Positions 1 through 9,600 of a DNA stretch of 64,000 bases are shown one piece after another. Positions within the stretch are counted from its first letter, which is position 1; each line of letters starts with the position of its first letter. Position numbers and translations under genes: made by a program. Under the pieces are notes generated by a model, which saw only the letters and a program-made list of their open reading frames with translations, was not told the DNA's origin and ran no database searches. Source of the DNA: Aeoliella mucimassa (lineage in GTDB: Bacteria > Planctomycetota > Planctomycetia > Pirellulales > Lacipirellulaceae); NCBI RefSeq assembly GCF_007748035.1, contig NZ_CP036278.1:310001-374000 (forward strand), written 5' to 3'.

Positions 1-215
1 ACGCCGGCAGCCATTCGCCTGCGTGCCGCTAGAAGTTCGAGTTCACAGCTAGCATCACATTTCCATCACCTCCAATCACTAAAAAGCCAACAGCCGAAAG
101 CTGATAGCCGACAGCCTTCACTACCTATCCATTAGAACACCACTGGTGGCCAATTCCCAGCATAAACTGGTGAGATCAGAAAAATCGTTTAGCCCGCCGC
201 CGAAGGCGTCGGGGA
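1..215 (+). repeat. Partial copy (A) of a dispersed non-coding repeat
   Basis: This stretch matches the 3' half of a longer repeat found at 27988-28560, 41405-41985 and 58999-59560. Shared blocks include the 'GCCAACAGCCGA' region (84-115), the 'CATTAGAACACCAC' block (130-143) and the 'GTGGCCAATTCCCAGC' block (147-162). After them comes 'GTTTAGCCCGC', also seen at 28567. No start codon/RBS combination or coding bias is visible. The 5' hairpin part of the repeat would lie left of the window edge, so it cannot be judged. Confidence 0.7.
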
Positions 216-844
216 AAGTAGCACCAATCTCCGAGTGGTTCGTGGGACGCAGCGGCCTGGCAATTCGTATGGCCTACCAGGCGATGTCTCGCTCCACTTT
301 CAACGATTCGGAGAATCGTGCAACGATGGCTCGCGCCAGCCTCGGATCTGGCCCCGATCATGGAAAAGACGATAAGGAAGTCCGGCTACCCTCGTCTATC
401 AGGTGGAGCCAAAGAGGTTATCCGGCAAACGCCCCGAAGGGGCAGCTGCATGCCAAGTGGATATGAGGAAACAAACCACCTGCAAACCGTCCGACCCTCC
501 CCGGACCTGATAGTCCGACCCTCCCGCAAGCGAGAGGGTGAAGACATGAGTGTGGCGAAAACGCTCACAAATAGGCTTGCCCCACTCAGCCCTCATACCC
601 TGAAACGGAATTGTCCCGCAGCGAAGGGTTGCGCTCCGGCGAGTTTCGCGATCCGAATCGCTACCCTGGAAAGAGTTTTGCAATATACCCAGCCCAGCGA
701 TCGATTCAGTGCCGTCTTTCTCCTGCCACATCGCAAAAGGCTACGACGTACCTTAAACTGTTAGATTCTTCCACCGACATGTCCATCACTGATGATTGCC
801 GGTGTCGAAACTAGGTGCCTTATTTCTCACAAGCGTAAGTAGTC
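216..844. other. Non-coding stretch, no gene seen
   Basis: The overlapping reading frames here lack ribosome binding sites and protein-like composition. A short hairpin (CCCTC, loop, GAGGG) lies near 520-538. A phrase 'CGAATCGCTACCCTGG' (near 655) recurs with small changes near 44408 and 46138, which suggests more dispersed repeat material. No function is proposed. Confidence 0.5.
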
Positions 845-1621
845 ATGAACACCGCCGACGATGTTTTCCTTTTTGAGCTCGATAAACGAGGGTTGAAGTA
901 TACCAAGACTCAAGATGACCTCTATGAGGTGCTGGTGTCGGGGGAGAAACTCACCATCTGCCTTGATAACATACGACGAAACTACTTGCGAGATGGAGAT
1001 GAAGAAGCTGTCAGCTGTTTCTTAGATAACTGTTTAAGGGGCCATGAGTTGAGAAGTGGTGCCTGGGAAGAAATAAGCGCTTGCGTGAGATACTCACTTG
1101 AACCATCCGACTATGAATTGGGATTCGATGGTCACGTGACTGAATCGATTAATGAGAAGCTGACCCAGGTCTATGTCACCGTCTCGCCTGATGAAGGGGT
1201 AGTGGTTTGGGTGAATGATTCCGATCTTGAATCGTGGGGAGTTACACGCGAACAAGTGATCGAGCAAGCGGAAGAGAACATGGCAGCAATAGTAGCAGAC
1301 ACGGTGGTCGAGGTTCGAGAAGCAAATGGGTTTCGAATTGGAATGCTCTCTACAAAAGAGTCCACATTCAAGGCGTCGCTAGTGTTGTCTCAGAAGTTTC
1401 GCGATCTTGTTGCTCCATCGCTAGGATGGCCAGTGTATGTGGTTGTTCCTTGCCGAGACTTTGTTTATGTCGTCCCCAATGACTGTAAGGGACTTCTTGG
1501 TTCTTTAGGTGCAACAGTTCTCCGAGAGTTCAATGAGTCTGGATATCCAATAACCACCGACATCTTGCAAATTTCCGATCAGGGAATAACAGCGATCGGT
1601 ACCTACGCAGTGCGCGAGTAA
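845..1621 (+). CDS. DUF1444 (YtpQ-like) family protein
   Basis: A 258-residue soluble protein without signal peptide or membrane segment. The central and C-terminal parts resemble the DUF1444/YtpQ family of unknown function. There is a strand-rich segment near residues 110-125 (YVTVSPDEGVVVWV), then 'LESWGVTREQVIEQAEENM' as in the family's 'G-x-S-x-E-x-V...A-x-x-N' motif. Next comes the 'VPCRDFVYVVP' segment, equivalent to the family's 'VPHRDVL', and finally 'YPITTDIL', equivalent to 'xPIT'. This match is from memory of the family, not a search. The ATG at 845 is the first in frame. The gene stands alone and its codon use is less GC-rich than its right-hand neighbours, which may indicate transfer. 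Cellular role unknown. Confidence 0.65.
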   Translation: MNTADDVFLFELDKRGLKYTKTQDDLYEVLVSGEKLTICLDNIRRNYLRDGDEEAVSCFLDNCLRGHELRSGAWEEISACVRYSLEPSDYELGFDGHVTESINEKLTQVYVTVSPDEGVVVWVNDSDLESWGVTREQVIEQAEENMAAIVADTVVEVREANGFRIGMLSTKESTFKASLVLSQKFRDLVAPSLGWPVYVVVPCRDFVYVVPNDCKGLLGSLGATVLREFNESGYPITTDILQISDQGITAIGTYAVRE

Positions 1622-1814
1622 TTCTAGTTTGCTCTGAGATGCGCTTAAGAGCCATCCCCCATCCCCCACCATATTTCATTGCGACCCTCCCACCGCCGGG
1701 GTACAATCGGGCCAGGGCATCGGGAGGGGAGGGCTGTCGCTCGCGCTGGTTCTTCTCTGCTGTGCTTCTCGACTCTTCACACGACTTTTCTCTTCCTACA
1801 ACGTGAGTAGCTCC

Positions 1815-3173
1815 ATGCTTGGCGTCTATCGTTGGTTGCGGCTGTTCGTGATTGGTTCGCTCGTCGGCGGTGCGGCGGGGCTGCAGGCTTCGCCGGTCGG
1901 GCCGGTCGAGTGGGTGCATCAGCTCGGCACTCCTGGCAACGATCAGGGGTGGGGCCTGGCGGTCGACGACCTGGGCAACTGCGTGATGGTTAGCACGCGG
2001 GCGCAGCCCCCCACGTACGGCAATGCCAGTCGCCAGTCGTATGTCACGATGTACGACGCCGCTGGCGAGCAGCAGTGGGACGTGCTGCACTCGCCCGACC
2101 GTTCGACGTTGTCGTTTGCCACCGACTTCGATGCCGAAGGCAACGTGTATATCGCGGGGCATGTGAAACGGCGGTTCGACGATCCCGCGCCGAACTTGCA
2201 GGATGTGTTTCTCGCCAAGTACACCGCAACCGGCGAGCATCTGTGGACTTCGATCGAGCCACTCGGGGGCGATACCTTCATCAGCAGTGCCGAGGACCTG
2301 GTGGTCGCGCCCGATGGCAGCGTGTACCTGTCGGGCTACCAAGGGGGCGAGGCGTTTCTGTCGCGATGGTCGTCGACTGGCAATCTCGCTTGGTCGCAAA
2401 CGGTGCCTCGGCAAGGCTTCGGGGTGTTGCGAACTTCGGCCGTGGAGTACGTGAGCGACGAGCTGATTTACATCACCGGGTACACCGAAGCGGCGCTCAC
2501 GCAGCCAATCGCCGGCGAGCGCGACTCGTTTGTCGCCCGCTTCAACGCTCAGGGCGATATTGCCTGGGTGATGCAGCGCGACGATCCCCGTACCGACGAA
2601 CCTACCCAGGCGGCCGTGGATGAAGCGGGCAACCTGTACGTGGTGGGGGCGACTGGCGACGGCACCTTCTCGTCGAACGACGATAGCCTGATCTTCAAGG
2701 TCAACGCCAGCGGAGAGGAGTTGTGGTCGCAACGCATCGAACAACCAGGGCCCGACTTCGCCAACGTGATCGACGACCTGGGCGACGGTCGGCTGCTGTT
2801 CGGCGGACGGATGACCCACACTCTGCCCGATGGGTACCAGACCTTGCCGTACTTGGGGGTGATCGACGACCAAGGCACCTTGGGACCGATCGGAACGTTG
2901 GGCGCGGCTCTCGGAACCATTCCCTTTTCGCTGGCGGTGAATCAAGAGCTGAAATCGGCCTGGATTACCGGGTCGACCTTCGAAGGGCTGACCGACCAGA
3001 GTTTTGGGCACTCCGACGTGTTCGTGATGCGGGTCGCGGTGCCAGAGCCCCGAGCGGTGGCAACGCTGGCCGTCGCTGGCGGGATATTGCTGCTGGGGTA
3101 CCGCCATGGCCGACGGGCGCGGGGAGCGATTACCAGCGGATTTCTTGCCGGCTGCGAAACAGCTTGCCGCTGA
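1815..3173 (+). CDS. PEP-CTERM protein with SBBP-like beta-propeller
   Basis: A secreted protein of about 452 residues. The N-terminus is a signal peptide (YRWLRLFVIGSLVGGAAGLQA). The body consists of repeated units of the kind 'G-D-x-x-W-...-D-x-x-G-N-x-Y-V-x-G', as in SBBP/beta-propeller proteins (for example 'FDAEGNVYIAG', 'VDEAGNLYVVG'). The C-terminus has the exosortase sorting signal: 'VPEPRA', a hydrophobic helix, then an Arg-rich tail (GYRHGRRARG). The protein is therefore probably exported and processed by exosortase, though no exosortase gene lies in the window. A GTG at 1803 is an alternative start; the ATG at 1815 was chosen because it begins the signal peptide. The 3' end overlaps the convergent SDR gene by 44 bp. 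Confidence 0.8.
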   Translation: MLGVYRWLRLFVIGSLVGGAAGLQASPVGPVEWVHQLGTPGNDQGWGLAVDDLGNCVMVSTRAQPPTYGNASRQSYVTMYDAAGEQQWDVLHSPDRSTLSFATDFDAEGNVYIAGHVKRRFDDPAPNLQDVFLAKYTATGEHLWTSIEPLGGDTFISSAEDLVVAPDGSVYLSGYQGGEAFLSRWSSTGNLAWSQTVPRQGFGVLRTSAVEYVSDELIYITGYTEAALTQPIAGERDSFVARFNAQGDIAWVMQRDDPRTDEPTQAAVDEAGNLYVVGATGDGTFSSNDDSLIFKVNASGEELWSQRIEQPGPDFANVIDDLGDGRLLFGGRMTHTLPDGYQTLPYLGVIDDQGTLGPIGTLGAALGTIPFSLAVNQELKSAWITGSTFEGLTDQSFGHSDVFVMRVAVPEPRAVATLAVAGGILLLGYRHGRRARGAITSGFLAGCETACR

Positions 3174-3843
3174 GCCCGGCATCGGCCTCGTCGGCCAGCC
3201 AAACCACGGTGTCGGCCCCTTCGGCAACCGAAAGGGTCGCGTTGCTGCCCCCCATGTCGGTCCGCACCCATCCCGGGCAGAGCGCGTTGACGACGATGCC
3301 CTCGTCGCGGAGCGCGTCGGCGAGCATGATCGTCAGCCCGTTGAGGGCGAACTTCGACAAGCAGTAGCTCGGCACCTCGGGCGACAGGCCAGAGAGTTGC
3401 CCATAGCTGCTCGACAGGTTGATCACCCGCGCCCCCTTCGCGCGACGCAGGTAGGGGAGGAGCGCCTGCGTGAGTTCCAGGGGGCCGAACGCGTTGGTTG
3501 CGAACGTGGCCGCGAGTTGCTCGCGGGGCAGGGTTAGCAGGTTCCAACCTTCGTCGGGGTAGATGCCAGCGTTGTTTACCAGCACGTCCAAGCGATCGGT
3601 TATCTCGCCGAGCGCCTGGCTCGCGGCAACGATGCTCGCCGACTGGCTGACGTCGAGCGGCAAGAACTCGGCGTCGCCACCTGACGCTTGAATGGCAGTC
3701 ACGGCCTTGCCGGCCGAGGTTGCATCGCGGGCGGCGATGATCACCTGGTAACCACGCTCGGCGAGTTGCCTGGCAGTCTCGAGGCCGATGCCTCGGTTGG
3801 CGCCCGTAATCAGAGCGGTTCGCTTGCTGGGGGATTGGTTCAT
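3130..3843 (-). CDS. Short-chain dehydrogenase/reductase (SDR)
   Basis: A classical SDR of about 237 residues: an NAD(P)-dependent oxidoreductase with Rossmann fold, cytoplasmic. Visible motifs are the cofactor loop TGANRGIG near residue 13, NNAG near residue 92, the catalytic Ser in 'NLSSSYG', and the catalytic Tyr/Lys pair in 'YCLSK'. The preference resembles the carbonyl-reductase-like SDRs of plants and bacteria, but the substrate cannot be inferred. The start was set at 3843, although the frame is open to 3906, because this ATG has a GGAAGGGAG ribosome binding site just upstream and gives the normal SDR N-terminus. The last codons overlap the 3' end of the opposing PEP-CTERM gene. Confidence 0.9.
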   Translation of the reverse strand: MNQSPSKRTALITGANRGIGLETARQLAERGYQVIIAARDATSAGKAVTAIQASGGDAEFLPLDVSQSASIVAASQALGEITDRLDVLVNNAGIYPDEGWNLLTLPREQLAATFATNAFGPLELTQALLPYLRRAKGARVINLSSSYGQLSGLSPEVPSYCLSKFALNGLTIMLADALRDEGIVVNALCPGWVRTDMGGSNATLSVAEGADTVVWLADEADAGLSGKLFRSRQEIRW

Positions 3844-4044
3844 CGCTCGTGCACTCCCTTCCTGACCGCGGCGGGGCATGCGTTGGTGCTGGCACTTCAA
3901 TGCCATGGCTGTAGAGATTCGAGTCGCACCCGCCTGCCGGTGATTATACCGCGTGGATCGTACACTGGCTTGGTATGCAACGGGGCCGTGCGTCTGCGGA
4001 TTGCTGAATCGCTAGCGGCCGAAGGTAGCCAGAGAACGCGATGG

Positions 4045-4737
4045 CTAAGTCGAGCTTTTCGCCAGCCCCGTGGTCGGCTGACCGGCGAGGCTTCGCAGCC
4101 GAACCACACACCAGGCCGACAGGGCGATAGCAATCACGATGCCTACGGTAATCGGTTGCAACGCGGTGGTTGGTTCGTCGGCGACCACAGGATGGTACGC
4201 GAAGCGAATCTTCCCCTCACTTTGATTCTCGTTGCGGGTTTGCTTGGCGATCGACACCTGCGACGACGTCGGCTGCGCGGCGTTGAACAAGTAGACGCTG
4301 ACCGCCGGCAGGTGGCGGTTCTCGAACCGCAACAGGTGCTCGCCCGCTGGCATCTTGGGGAGCGGTGCGGAGAGCTTAAGCTGCACGACCCCCCAGCCCG
4401 ACTGTAGTTCCTCCAGCTCCGGCAACCGCGTGTCGTCGACGCGCAAGTGGAGCGACTCGGAGTCGAGCGCCAGGTCGAGATCTGCCAGCAGCAGGTCGGC
4501 GTACTGTTGCAGCTCTTGTTCGGTCAGCGAGCCATCGCTGTTCTGGTCGATCAGACCAATCAGTTGCTCGGCGACCTCGACCCCTGGCGACAGATTGAGC
4601 CACACCAAAACCTCGCCGGGTGCTACTTCCACCAGCGCGGACTGCACGCACTCGTCGAGCTGATGGGCGTTGGCAACCGAAGCAAACGCTGCAGGCAACA
4701 GGAGTGCGATCAACGCCATACGATGCAGGAGAGTCAT
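4045..4737 (-). CDS. Secreted EF-hand, HupE/UreJ-associated-type protein
   Basis: A membrane-anchored exported protein of about 230 residues. It has a signal peptide (MALIALLLPAAFASVANA) and an EF-hand-like loop 'DQNSDGSLTEQE' near residue 65. A beta-rich domain follows with 'ENRHLPAVSVYLFNAAQP' and 'RNENQSEG', motifs that I associate with the extracellular N-terminal region of HupE/UreJ-like membrane proteins. A single C-terminal transmembrane helix (ITVGIVIAIALSAWCVV) ends in a short basic tail. The polytopic HupE part itself is absent. The ATG at 4737 overlaps the stop codon of the upstream DUF3500 gene (TAATG arrangement), so the two are probably translationally coupled. Function unknown; calcium binding is inferred from the loop only. 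Confidence 0.7.
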   Translation of the reverse strand: MTLLHRMALIALLLPAAFASVANAHQLDECVQSALVEVAPGEVLVWLNLSPGVEVAEQLIGLIDQNSDGSLTEQELQQYADLLLADLDLALDSESLHLRVDDTRLPELEELQSGWGVVQLKLSAPLPKMPAGEHLLRFENRHLPAVSVYLFNAAQPTSSQVSIAKQTRNENQSEGKIRFAYHPVVADEPTTALQPITVGIVIAIALSAWCVVRLRSLAGQPTTGLAKSST

Positions 4738-5825
4738 TATCGTTTCCACCATTTGGTGCCGTACTCGTTGGTGGGATCACGATAGATGGTGTGGATGTGG
4801 GTGAGCCCCTCCTCGCCCTCGCCTTGCGGGGCGAACTCGATAAACACGGTTGGGCCCTGGATGCGGAAGTAAGCCGAACTGCCGGTAGCGGTCGGGCCAC
4901 TCCAGGCGAACCATGTTTCGTTGATGTTGTCCTTCAGCTCCGCGTTCTTGGCGGCCGCGTGGGCGGGATTCACGATGCCGGTCCATTCGCTGGCGAGTTC
5001 CAGCAACAGCGCTTGCTGTTTCTCGGTCAGCTCGCTGCCCTTCAGTCCCTCGGGCGCGATCATCTGGCCGTCGCGTCCTGGGCCGAGCACCAGGTTTTGG
5101 AGTTTGCTGTCGAGTACCGCCTGCTCGCGCTGCGAGTCGTCGAGCGACTCCATCATCGCGTAGGCCTTTACGAGTTCGTGGCCGAGCGGGCGGATGGTCT
5201 TGCCTTCGATCGTGTAGATAGCCGGGTTCGCTCCGGTGTGGCTGGGGGCCAGCGTGCTTTGCTCGCCGACGAAGGTGATATTGAGCGCGAGGTGATGCCC
5301 GCCGAACTGCAACATCCAAGGCTTGGTCGCAGAGGGCTCGCCGAGGATCGAGAAGAAGTAGTTGTCGCGCCCGTAGCCTCGCGTATTTTCGGGGTCGCCT
5401 TGAAAGTTCTTGAGGAGCACTTCGTCTCCTTCCACGATCTGCAGCGATTTCTCGTAGCCATGCTCGCTGAGCACCGCTTCGAGCAGTTGCATGGCGGCCT
5501 TGGTTTGCTCGGGGTTCAAGTCGCCGAGTCGCACGCCTGCGCGAGGCGACATGCCGACCGGCAGGTTCGACCAACGTTGCCGCTGCTCGTTGTCGTCGAA
5601 CTCGAATACCGTCTTGCTGCGGAGCGAATCGTCGAGCGTCGCCAGAAACTGCTTGGCCGCTTTGCTGATGTCGGCCGTCGTGACGTTGTCGTCGGTCGTA
5701 CTTTTGTTGTCGGTTGCAGCGGGTGCCTCGGCCACGGCCGACTCTTGCCCGCTGGCAACAGGGCTCATGCCAAACATCGGCATGATGAGCAGGCTAGTGA
5801 GTAGCACGCGGTGGATCGTCGTCAT
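4737..5825 (-). CDS. DUF3500 family secreted protein
   Basis: An exported protein of about 362 residues with a clear signal peptide (VLLTSLLIMPMFGMSPVASG). The mature part matches my recollection of DUF3500, a family of unknown function. Features are a repeated 'FLATLDDSLRSKTVFEFDD' opening, the 'WSNLPVG' turn, 'QFGGHHLALNITFVG' in the middle and a C-terminal 'FRIQGPTVFIEFAPQ...HIHTIYRDPTNEYG'. The His-rich motifs GGHH and HIHT suggest metal or ligand binding (inference). The start at 5825 was chosen over the longer open frame because it begins the signal peptide. It is first in a two-gene unit with the EF-hand protein. Confidence 0.8.
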   Translation of the reverse strand: MTTIHRVLLTSLLIMPMFGMSPVASGQESAVAEAPAATDNKSTTDDNVTTADISKAAKQFLATLDDSLRSKTVFEFDDNEQRQRWSNLPVGMSPRAGVRLGDLNPEQTKAAMQLLEAVLSEHGYEKSLQIVEGDEVLLKNFQGDPENTRGYGRDNYFFSILGEPSATKPWMLQFGGHHLALNITFVGEQSTLAPSHTGANPAIYTIEGKTIRPLGHELVKAYAMMESLDDSQREQAVLDSKLQNLVLGPGRDGQMIAPEGLKGSELTEKQQALLLELASEWTGIVNPAHAAAKNAELKDNINETWFAWSGPTATGSSAYFRIQGPTVFIEFAPQGEGEEGLTHIHTIYRDPTNEYGTKWWKR

Positions 5826-6171
5826 GGGATATTGCTTTACTTCCGAAGTGAACAAGGTTGGTAGCTGGTCACGTAATCGAGTCGCAGGTTGCCCGCGCGG
5901 GACGCGCGCACCTGGAGTGCCATCGTTCGCCTGTTCCACTCCCACTCCGCCCCGGACTTATCCATGGGGGCTGGGCGTCAATCGTAACCGATCGCGTACT
6001 GGATGGCACGCAAAACTTTGGGTTGCGAGCAAAAAGCTAGATTCCGCTTCAGGGCGGTGGAATCGCGTCGTAGCGGCTGGATTCGCCATCCCGTCCCGCT
6101 CGTCGTCCCAATCGCAAAGCGGGGCAGGGGAGCTTAGTTCGAGTAAAAGGACCATATTGCAAAAAATAAGC
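5826..6171. other. Divergent intergenic region between DUF3500 and blaI-like genes
   Basis: About 416 bp separate the two divergent starts. The BlaI promoter/operator occupies the right end (6172-6200, listed separately). No convincing promoter could be assigned for the leftward DUF3500 gene, and no RNA gene or repeat was recognised. Confidence 0.4.
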
Positions 6172-6200
6172 TTGATCCCGGTATTCTAATTCTTTAGAAT
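6172..6200 (+). promoter_or_regulatory. Candidate promoter with palindromic BlaI-type operator
   Basis: A promoter-like pair TTGATC (6172-6177), 17-bp spacer, TAGAAT (6195-6200) precedes the blaI-like gene. A perfect 7-bp inverted repeat, ATTCTAA (6183-6189) and TTAGAAT (6194-6200) with a 4-bp spacer, covers the spacer and the whole -10 element. A dimeric repressor bound here would block the promoter. BlaI/MecI family members are dimers that bind palindromes in their own promoters, so autoregulation is likely. Confidence 0.6.
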
Positions 6201-6241
6201 TGGCGGTGTTGGCAATTTCTTTTCCATGGAGGCGATTCATC

Positions 6242-6655
6242 ATGGCCCGGCCGGCGAGCAAACACCCCACCGATGGCGAGTTGCAAATACTCCGTATCTT
6301 GTGGGCGAATAGTAGTTGTACCCTCGCAGAGGTGTGCGACGGGCTCCGCGAGCACCGCGACGTCGCGACCACCACCGTGGCGACCATGCTCAAGGTGATG
6401 CTCGACAAAAAACTGGTGAAACGCGACGCAGCTACCGGGCGGACCTATCGCTGGTCGGCCGCGGTGTCGCAGGAAAAAACCGCCGGCTCGCTGCTTGGCA
6501 AGCTAGTGGATGGAGTGTTCGAAGGCTCCGCCAGTCGGCTGGTCGCTCACTTGGTGGAGACGCAACGTTTCTCGGAACAGGAACTCGCCGAGCTCGAAGA
6601 ATTAGTCGATGCGAAACGGCGTAGCGGACAGAAGAAGGTCAAAGGGGGTAAGTGA
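6242..6655 (+). CDS. BlaI/MecI/CopY family transcriptional repressor
   Basis: A 137-residue winged-helix repressor. It opens with 'PTDGELQILRILWANSSCTLAEVCDGL', typical of the family, followed by the recognition-helix region 'VATTTVATMLKVMLDKKLVKRD' and the wing 'GRTYRWSAAVS'. The C-terminal helices (KLVDGVFEGSASRLVAHLV) form the usual dimerisation domain. The ATG at 6242 has a GGAGG site at 6228-6232. The stop overlaps the ATG of the downstream M56 peptidase gene (TGATG), so the two products are probably made together. In the known paradigm (BlaR1/BlaI) the membrane peptidase senses a signal and causes cleavage of the repressor. The target genes here are unknown beyond the probable self-control. 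Confidence 0.92.
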   Translation: MARPASKHPTDGELQILRILWANSSCTLAEVCDGLREHRDVATTTVATMLKVMLDKKLVKRDAATGRTYRWSAAVSQEKTAGSLLGKLVDGVFEGSASRLVAHLVETQRFSEQELAELEELVDAKRRSGQKKVKGGK

Positions 6656-9600
6656 TGAATCAGCTACATGGGTGGCAACTCGCTGGCGAGACGATGCTGC
6701 ACTTTCTGTGGGTCGGCACCGTTGCGGGCGTGTTGATTTTTGCGATGCGGTTGCTGCTGCGTGGTAGCGCGGCCAACGTGCGTTATCTGACGACGCTGCT
6801 GGCCTTCGCCGCCCTGGCGCTCGCGCCGGCGATGATCGCCGCCTGGCTGTGGCAACAAGACGATTGGCAACTCAGTCATGGGCAACCGATTGAGTCGGTC
6901 GTCGCGCTAACCGACGCACCGGTCGACGCGCTGCCAGCAGAGCGACTGTCAGAACCAGCGGAGATGGTCGCGGAGTGGCAGACTGCAGAGGCGTTCGATC
7001 CCCCCGCGCCCGAGTCGTGGGGCAACGCTACCACGCAACTGCCATGGGAAGAAACTCAATCGGCAGAGTTCCATCCGAGTGAACCTGCGCCAAGCGAGCC
7101 AGAGGTCATCGACCTCAAGTACAATCCGATCGAAGTGCCCTACGAGGAGCAAATGCCGCCGGCGAATGCTCCCCGGATCGAACGCACCGCGGTAGTCGGT
7201 AGCGAAACGCCCGCCGATTGGGCAGCGTCGGTTCCGGAAAACGCACCGCAATCGACCGATTGGCAACCGATTGCATCCGCGACTGCTGAACCGACATCGC
7301 AACCAGCCACTGGTTCGACAGCACAACTAGCCATGGCGTCGAACCCATGGGCGCAGGCGTTTACTGCCGCGACCCACTACCTGCCTTGGCTGTGGGTGAT
7401 CGGCACGCCGGTCATGTTCGTGCTGCTGGCGACCGGCTTGGTCGGCGGCGACCGCTTGCGTCAACGTGCGGAGATGCTCACCGTGGGCCCGGTGCGCGAA
7501 GCGGCCGATCGGCTGCAAGCTGCGCTCAAAATCGGTCAACGGGTGTCGGTGGCCGTGAGCGATCGGGTGGTGCAGCCAGTGCTGGTCGGCATCGTGCGCC
7601 CGCTGGTGTTGCTACCGACCGCGGCGATTAACGGGTGGTCGCCCGAGGAAGTGGAAATGGCATTGCTGCACGAACTGGCCCACGTGCGTCGGTGCGATAA
7701 TCTGGTGAACTTGGTACAGCGATTCGTCGAAGCGGCGTTGTTCTTCCACCCCGTCGTGTGGATGGTGAGCCGCGCATTGCGACACGATCGCGAGCAGTGC
7801 TGCGATGCCATCGTGGTGGCCCACACTGGCACGCCCGAGGCCTACGCCGACCTGCTGATTCACGTCGCCCGCACGGCTGCTGGCCAACGAGTTCCCGCGG
7901 CCGCAGTGGCCATGGCCAAACATCCCCTCGCACGTCGCGTGCGTCGCATTCTGCAATTGGAGGACGATCCGATGTTAGTCTCGAAGCGAACCTTCAGCCT
8001 GGTTGCCCTCACCCTGGCGAGCGTCGTCGCGCTGGCGTTGTGGCAAGGCTTGCCGTTGAGTGTGGCCGAAGACACGGTGAGTGAGCCGGAACTGCCTGCC
8101 GAGGCAGCGGAAACGAGTGATCCGTCGCAACCAACTCCGGATGTATCCGTCGCAACAGATGAGCAACCCGAGGCTCTTGAGGACAATCAAGCGGTTGACC
8201 TGTTAATGACTCCCGCTGCCGAGGCTTTGTTGCAGAAGATCATCAGCTTCGTTGCGGAGGGCGATGCAGCGAAGATCGCTGCGACAGAGGACGGAAAGTT
8301 CCAAGTGCTTCCCCATCGCATGTCGTCGGCTCGCCGCGCCTCTCCGAAAGCTACGATCTCGCTTGGCAAAGCCGAGATCATGCTGAGCCGTTTGGTGTTT
8401 CATGGGGACAAAGACAATCCGGTCGCTACTCGCGACTATGCGTTAGGAGCGGACTTCGATCAACGGGTTAAACATGACGTAACCCTGTCGCTCGAAGTAT
8501 TGCAGAAGGATCCCTTCGGCCCGCAAGTCGATTGCGATTGGAGCTGGCAAGGCGACGACGTACTTCGAGTCACTTGCCCCGCAGCCGCGCACTGGTTGCT
8601 CTCCGAGTACCTAGGCGCGGAAGGCAAGGTAGTGGAGGAGGACGCAAGTCATTCCGATGTGGAGGGACAAATTGCCGAGGACAACATAACCTCCCCCAAG
8701 GTCGTCGCTGAGCTTTGGTTTGATCATTCTGCGGAACATGTGATCTTCCCCAATTCGCAGGTGAAAGCAATTTGGCAGGCGACACAGGTGGAACTCGCCA
8801 AGAGTCATCGTGTGCTCGATCAAGCCATGTTGACGTTGTTGGAGCCAAGTAAAACCAACAGCGATACGCCCCGTGTGGACGAGCGGTGGCTCATGGAGAA
8901 CCTGGTTGTCGAATTCAACGAAGCGGGTAGCATCGGCTTCCAGCTCACCAGCAGCGAGCATGGCGAGGAAGCATTGGACCAGATTCTCCACGCGGTGGCC
9001 GACAGCTATTTCGTCCAGACCGAGAACAATCAGTCGGTTGCGGCAACCGATTCGGAAGCAACCGCCGACGAAGCACCAGCCGACAATGCACCGACGCCCG
9101 ACCCGAGCTTCACGGGGACCAGTAAGACCTATCACTTCACCGCCGACACTCCGTTCAGCAAGGTGGCACCAGTGCTCGCTGCCCACCAGCAGGCGGGGCA
9201 TCAGGTGAAGATGACCAACGCGGGCAACGAGATGCTAGTGGTGGTTACCAAGCCAGAGAACGAAGTCGCTGAACATGCGGTGGATATGGCCACCATCGAG
9301 GGCACGGAGCACACCGAGGACACCGCGAAGCCGCTGCAGGCCGACATCGACTTTACCGGTGTCATCAAAACTTACCATTTCACCGCCGACACCCCGATGA
9401 GCGAAATTGCTCCTCTGATTGCGGCCCACGAGCGGGCGGGGCACCAGGTAAAACTCACTCGCAGCCATGGCAAGGCGTCGATCGTGGTCACCAAGCCAGC
9501 GATTTCCGCCCCGCCGGCCGAAACCAAGTCGCCCTTCCTGTCGATGGAGGATCAACGGATTGCCGACTTGGCGTACAACCTGTTTAACGTCGAAGTCTCC

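Noticed and set aside
146-764. Overlapping short open frames at the left edge
   Set aside because: They lie in repeat DNA also found elsewhere in the window and lack ribosome binding sites.
1530-3227. 565-codon open frame opposite the PEP-CTERM gene
   Set aside because: It covers a gene with signal peptide and sorting signal and has no protein-like features itself.
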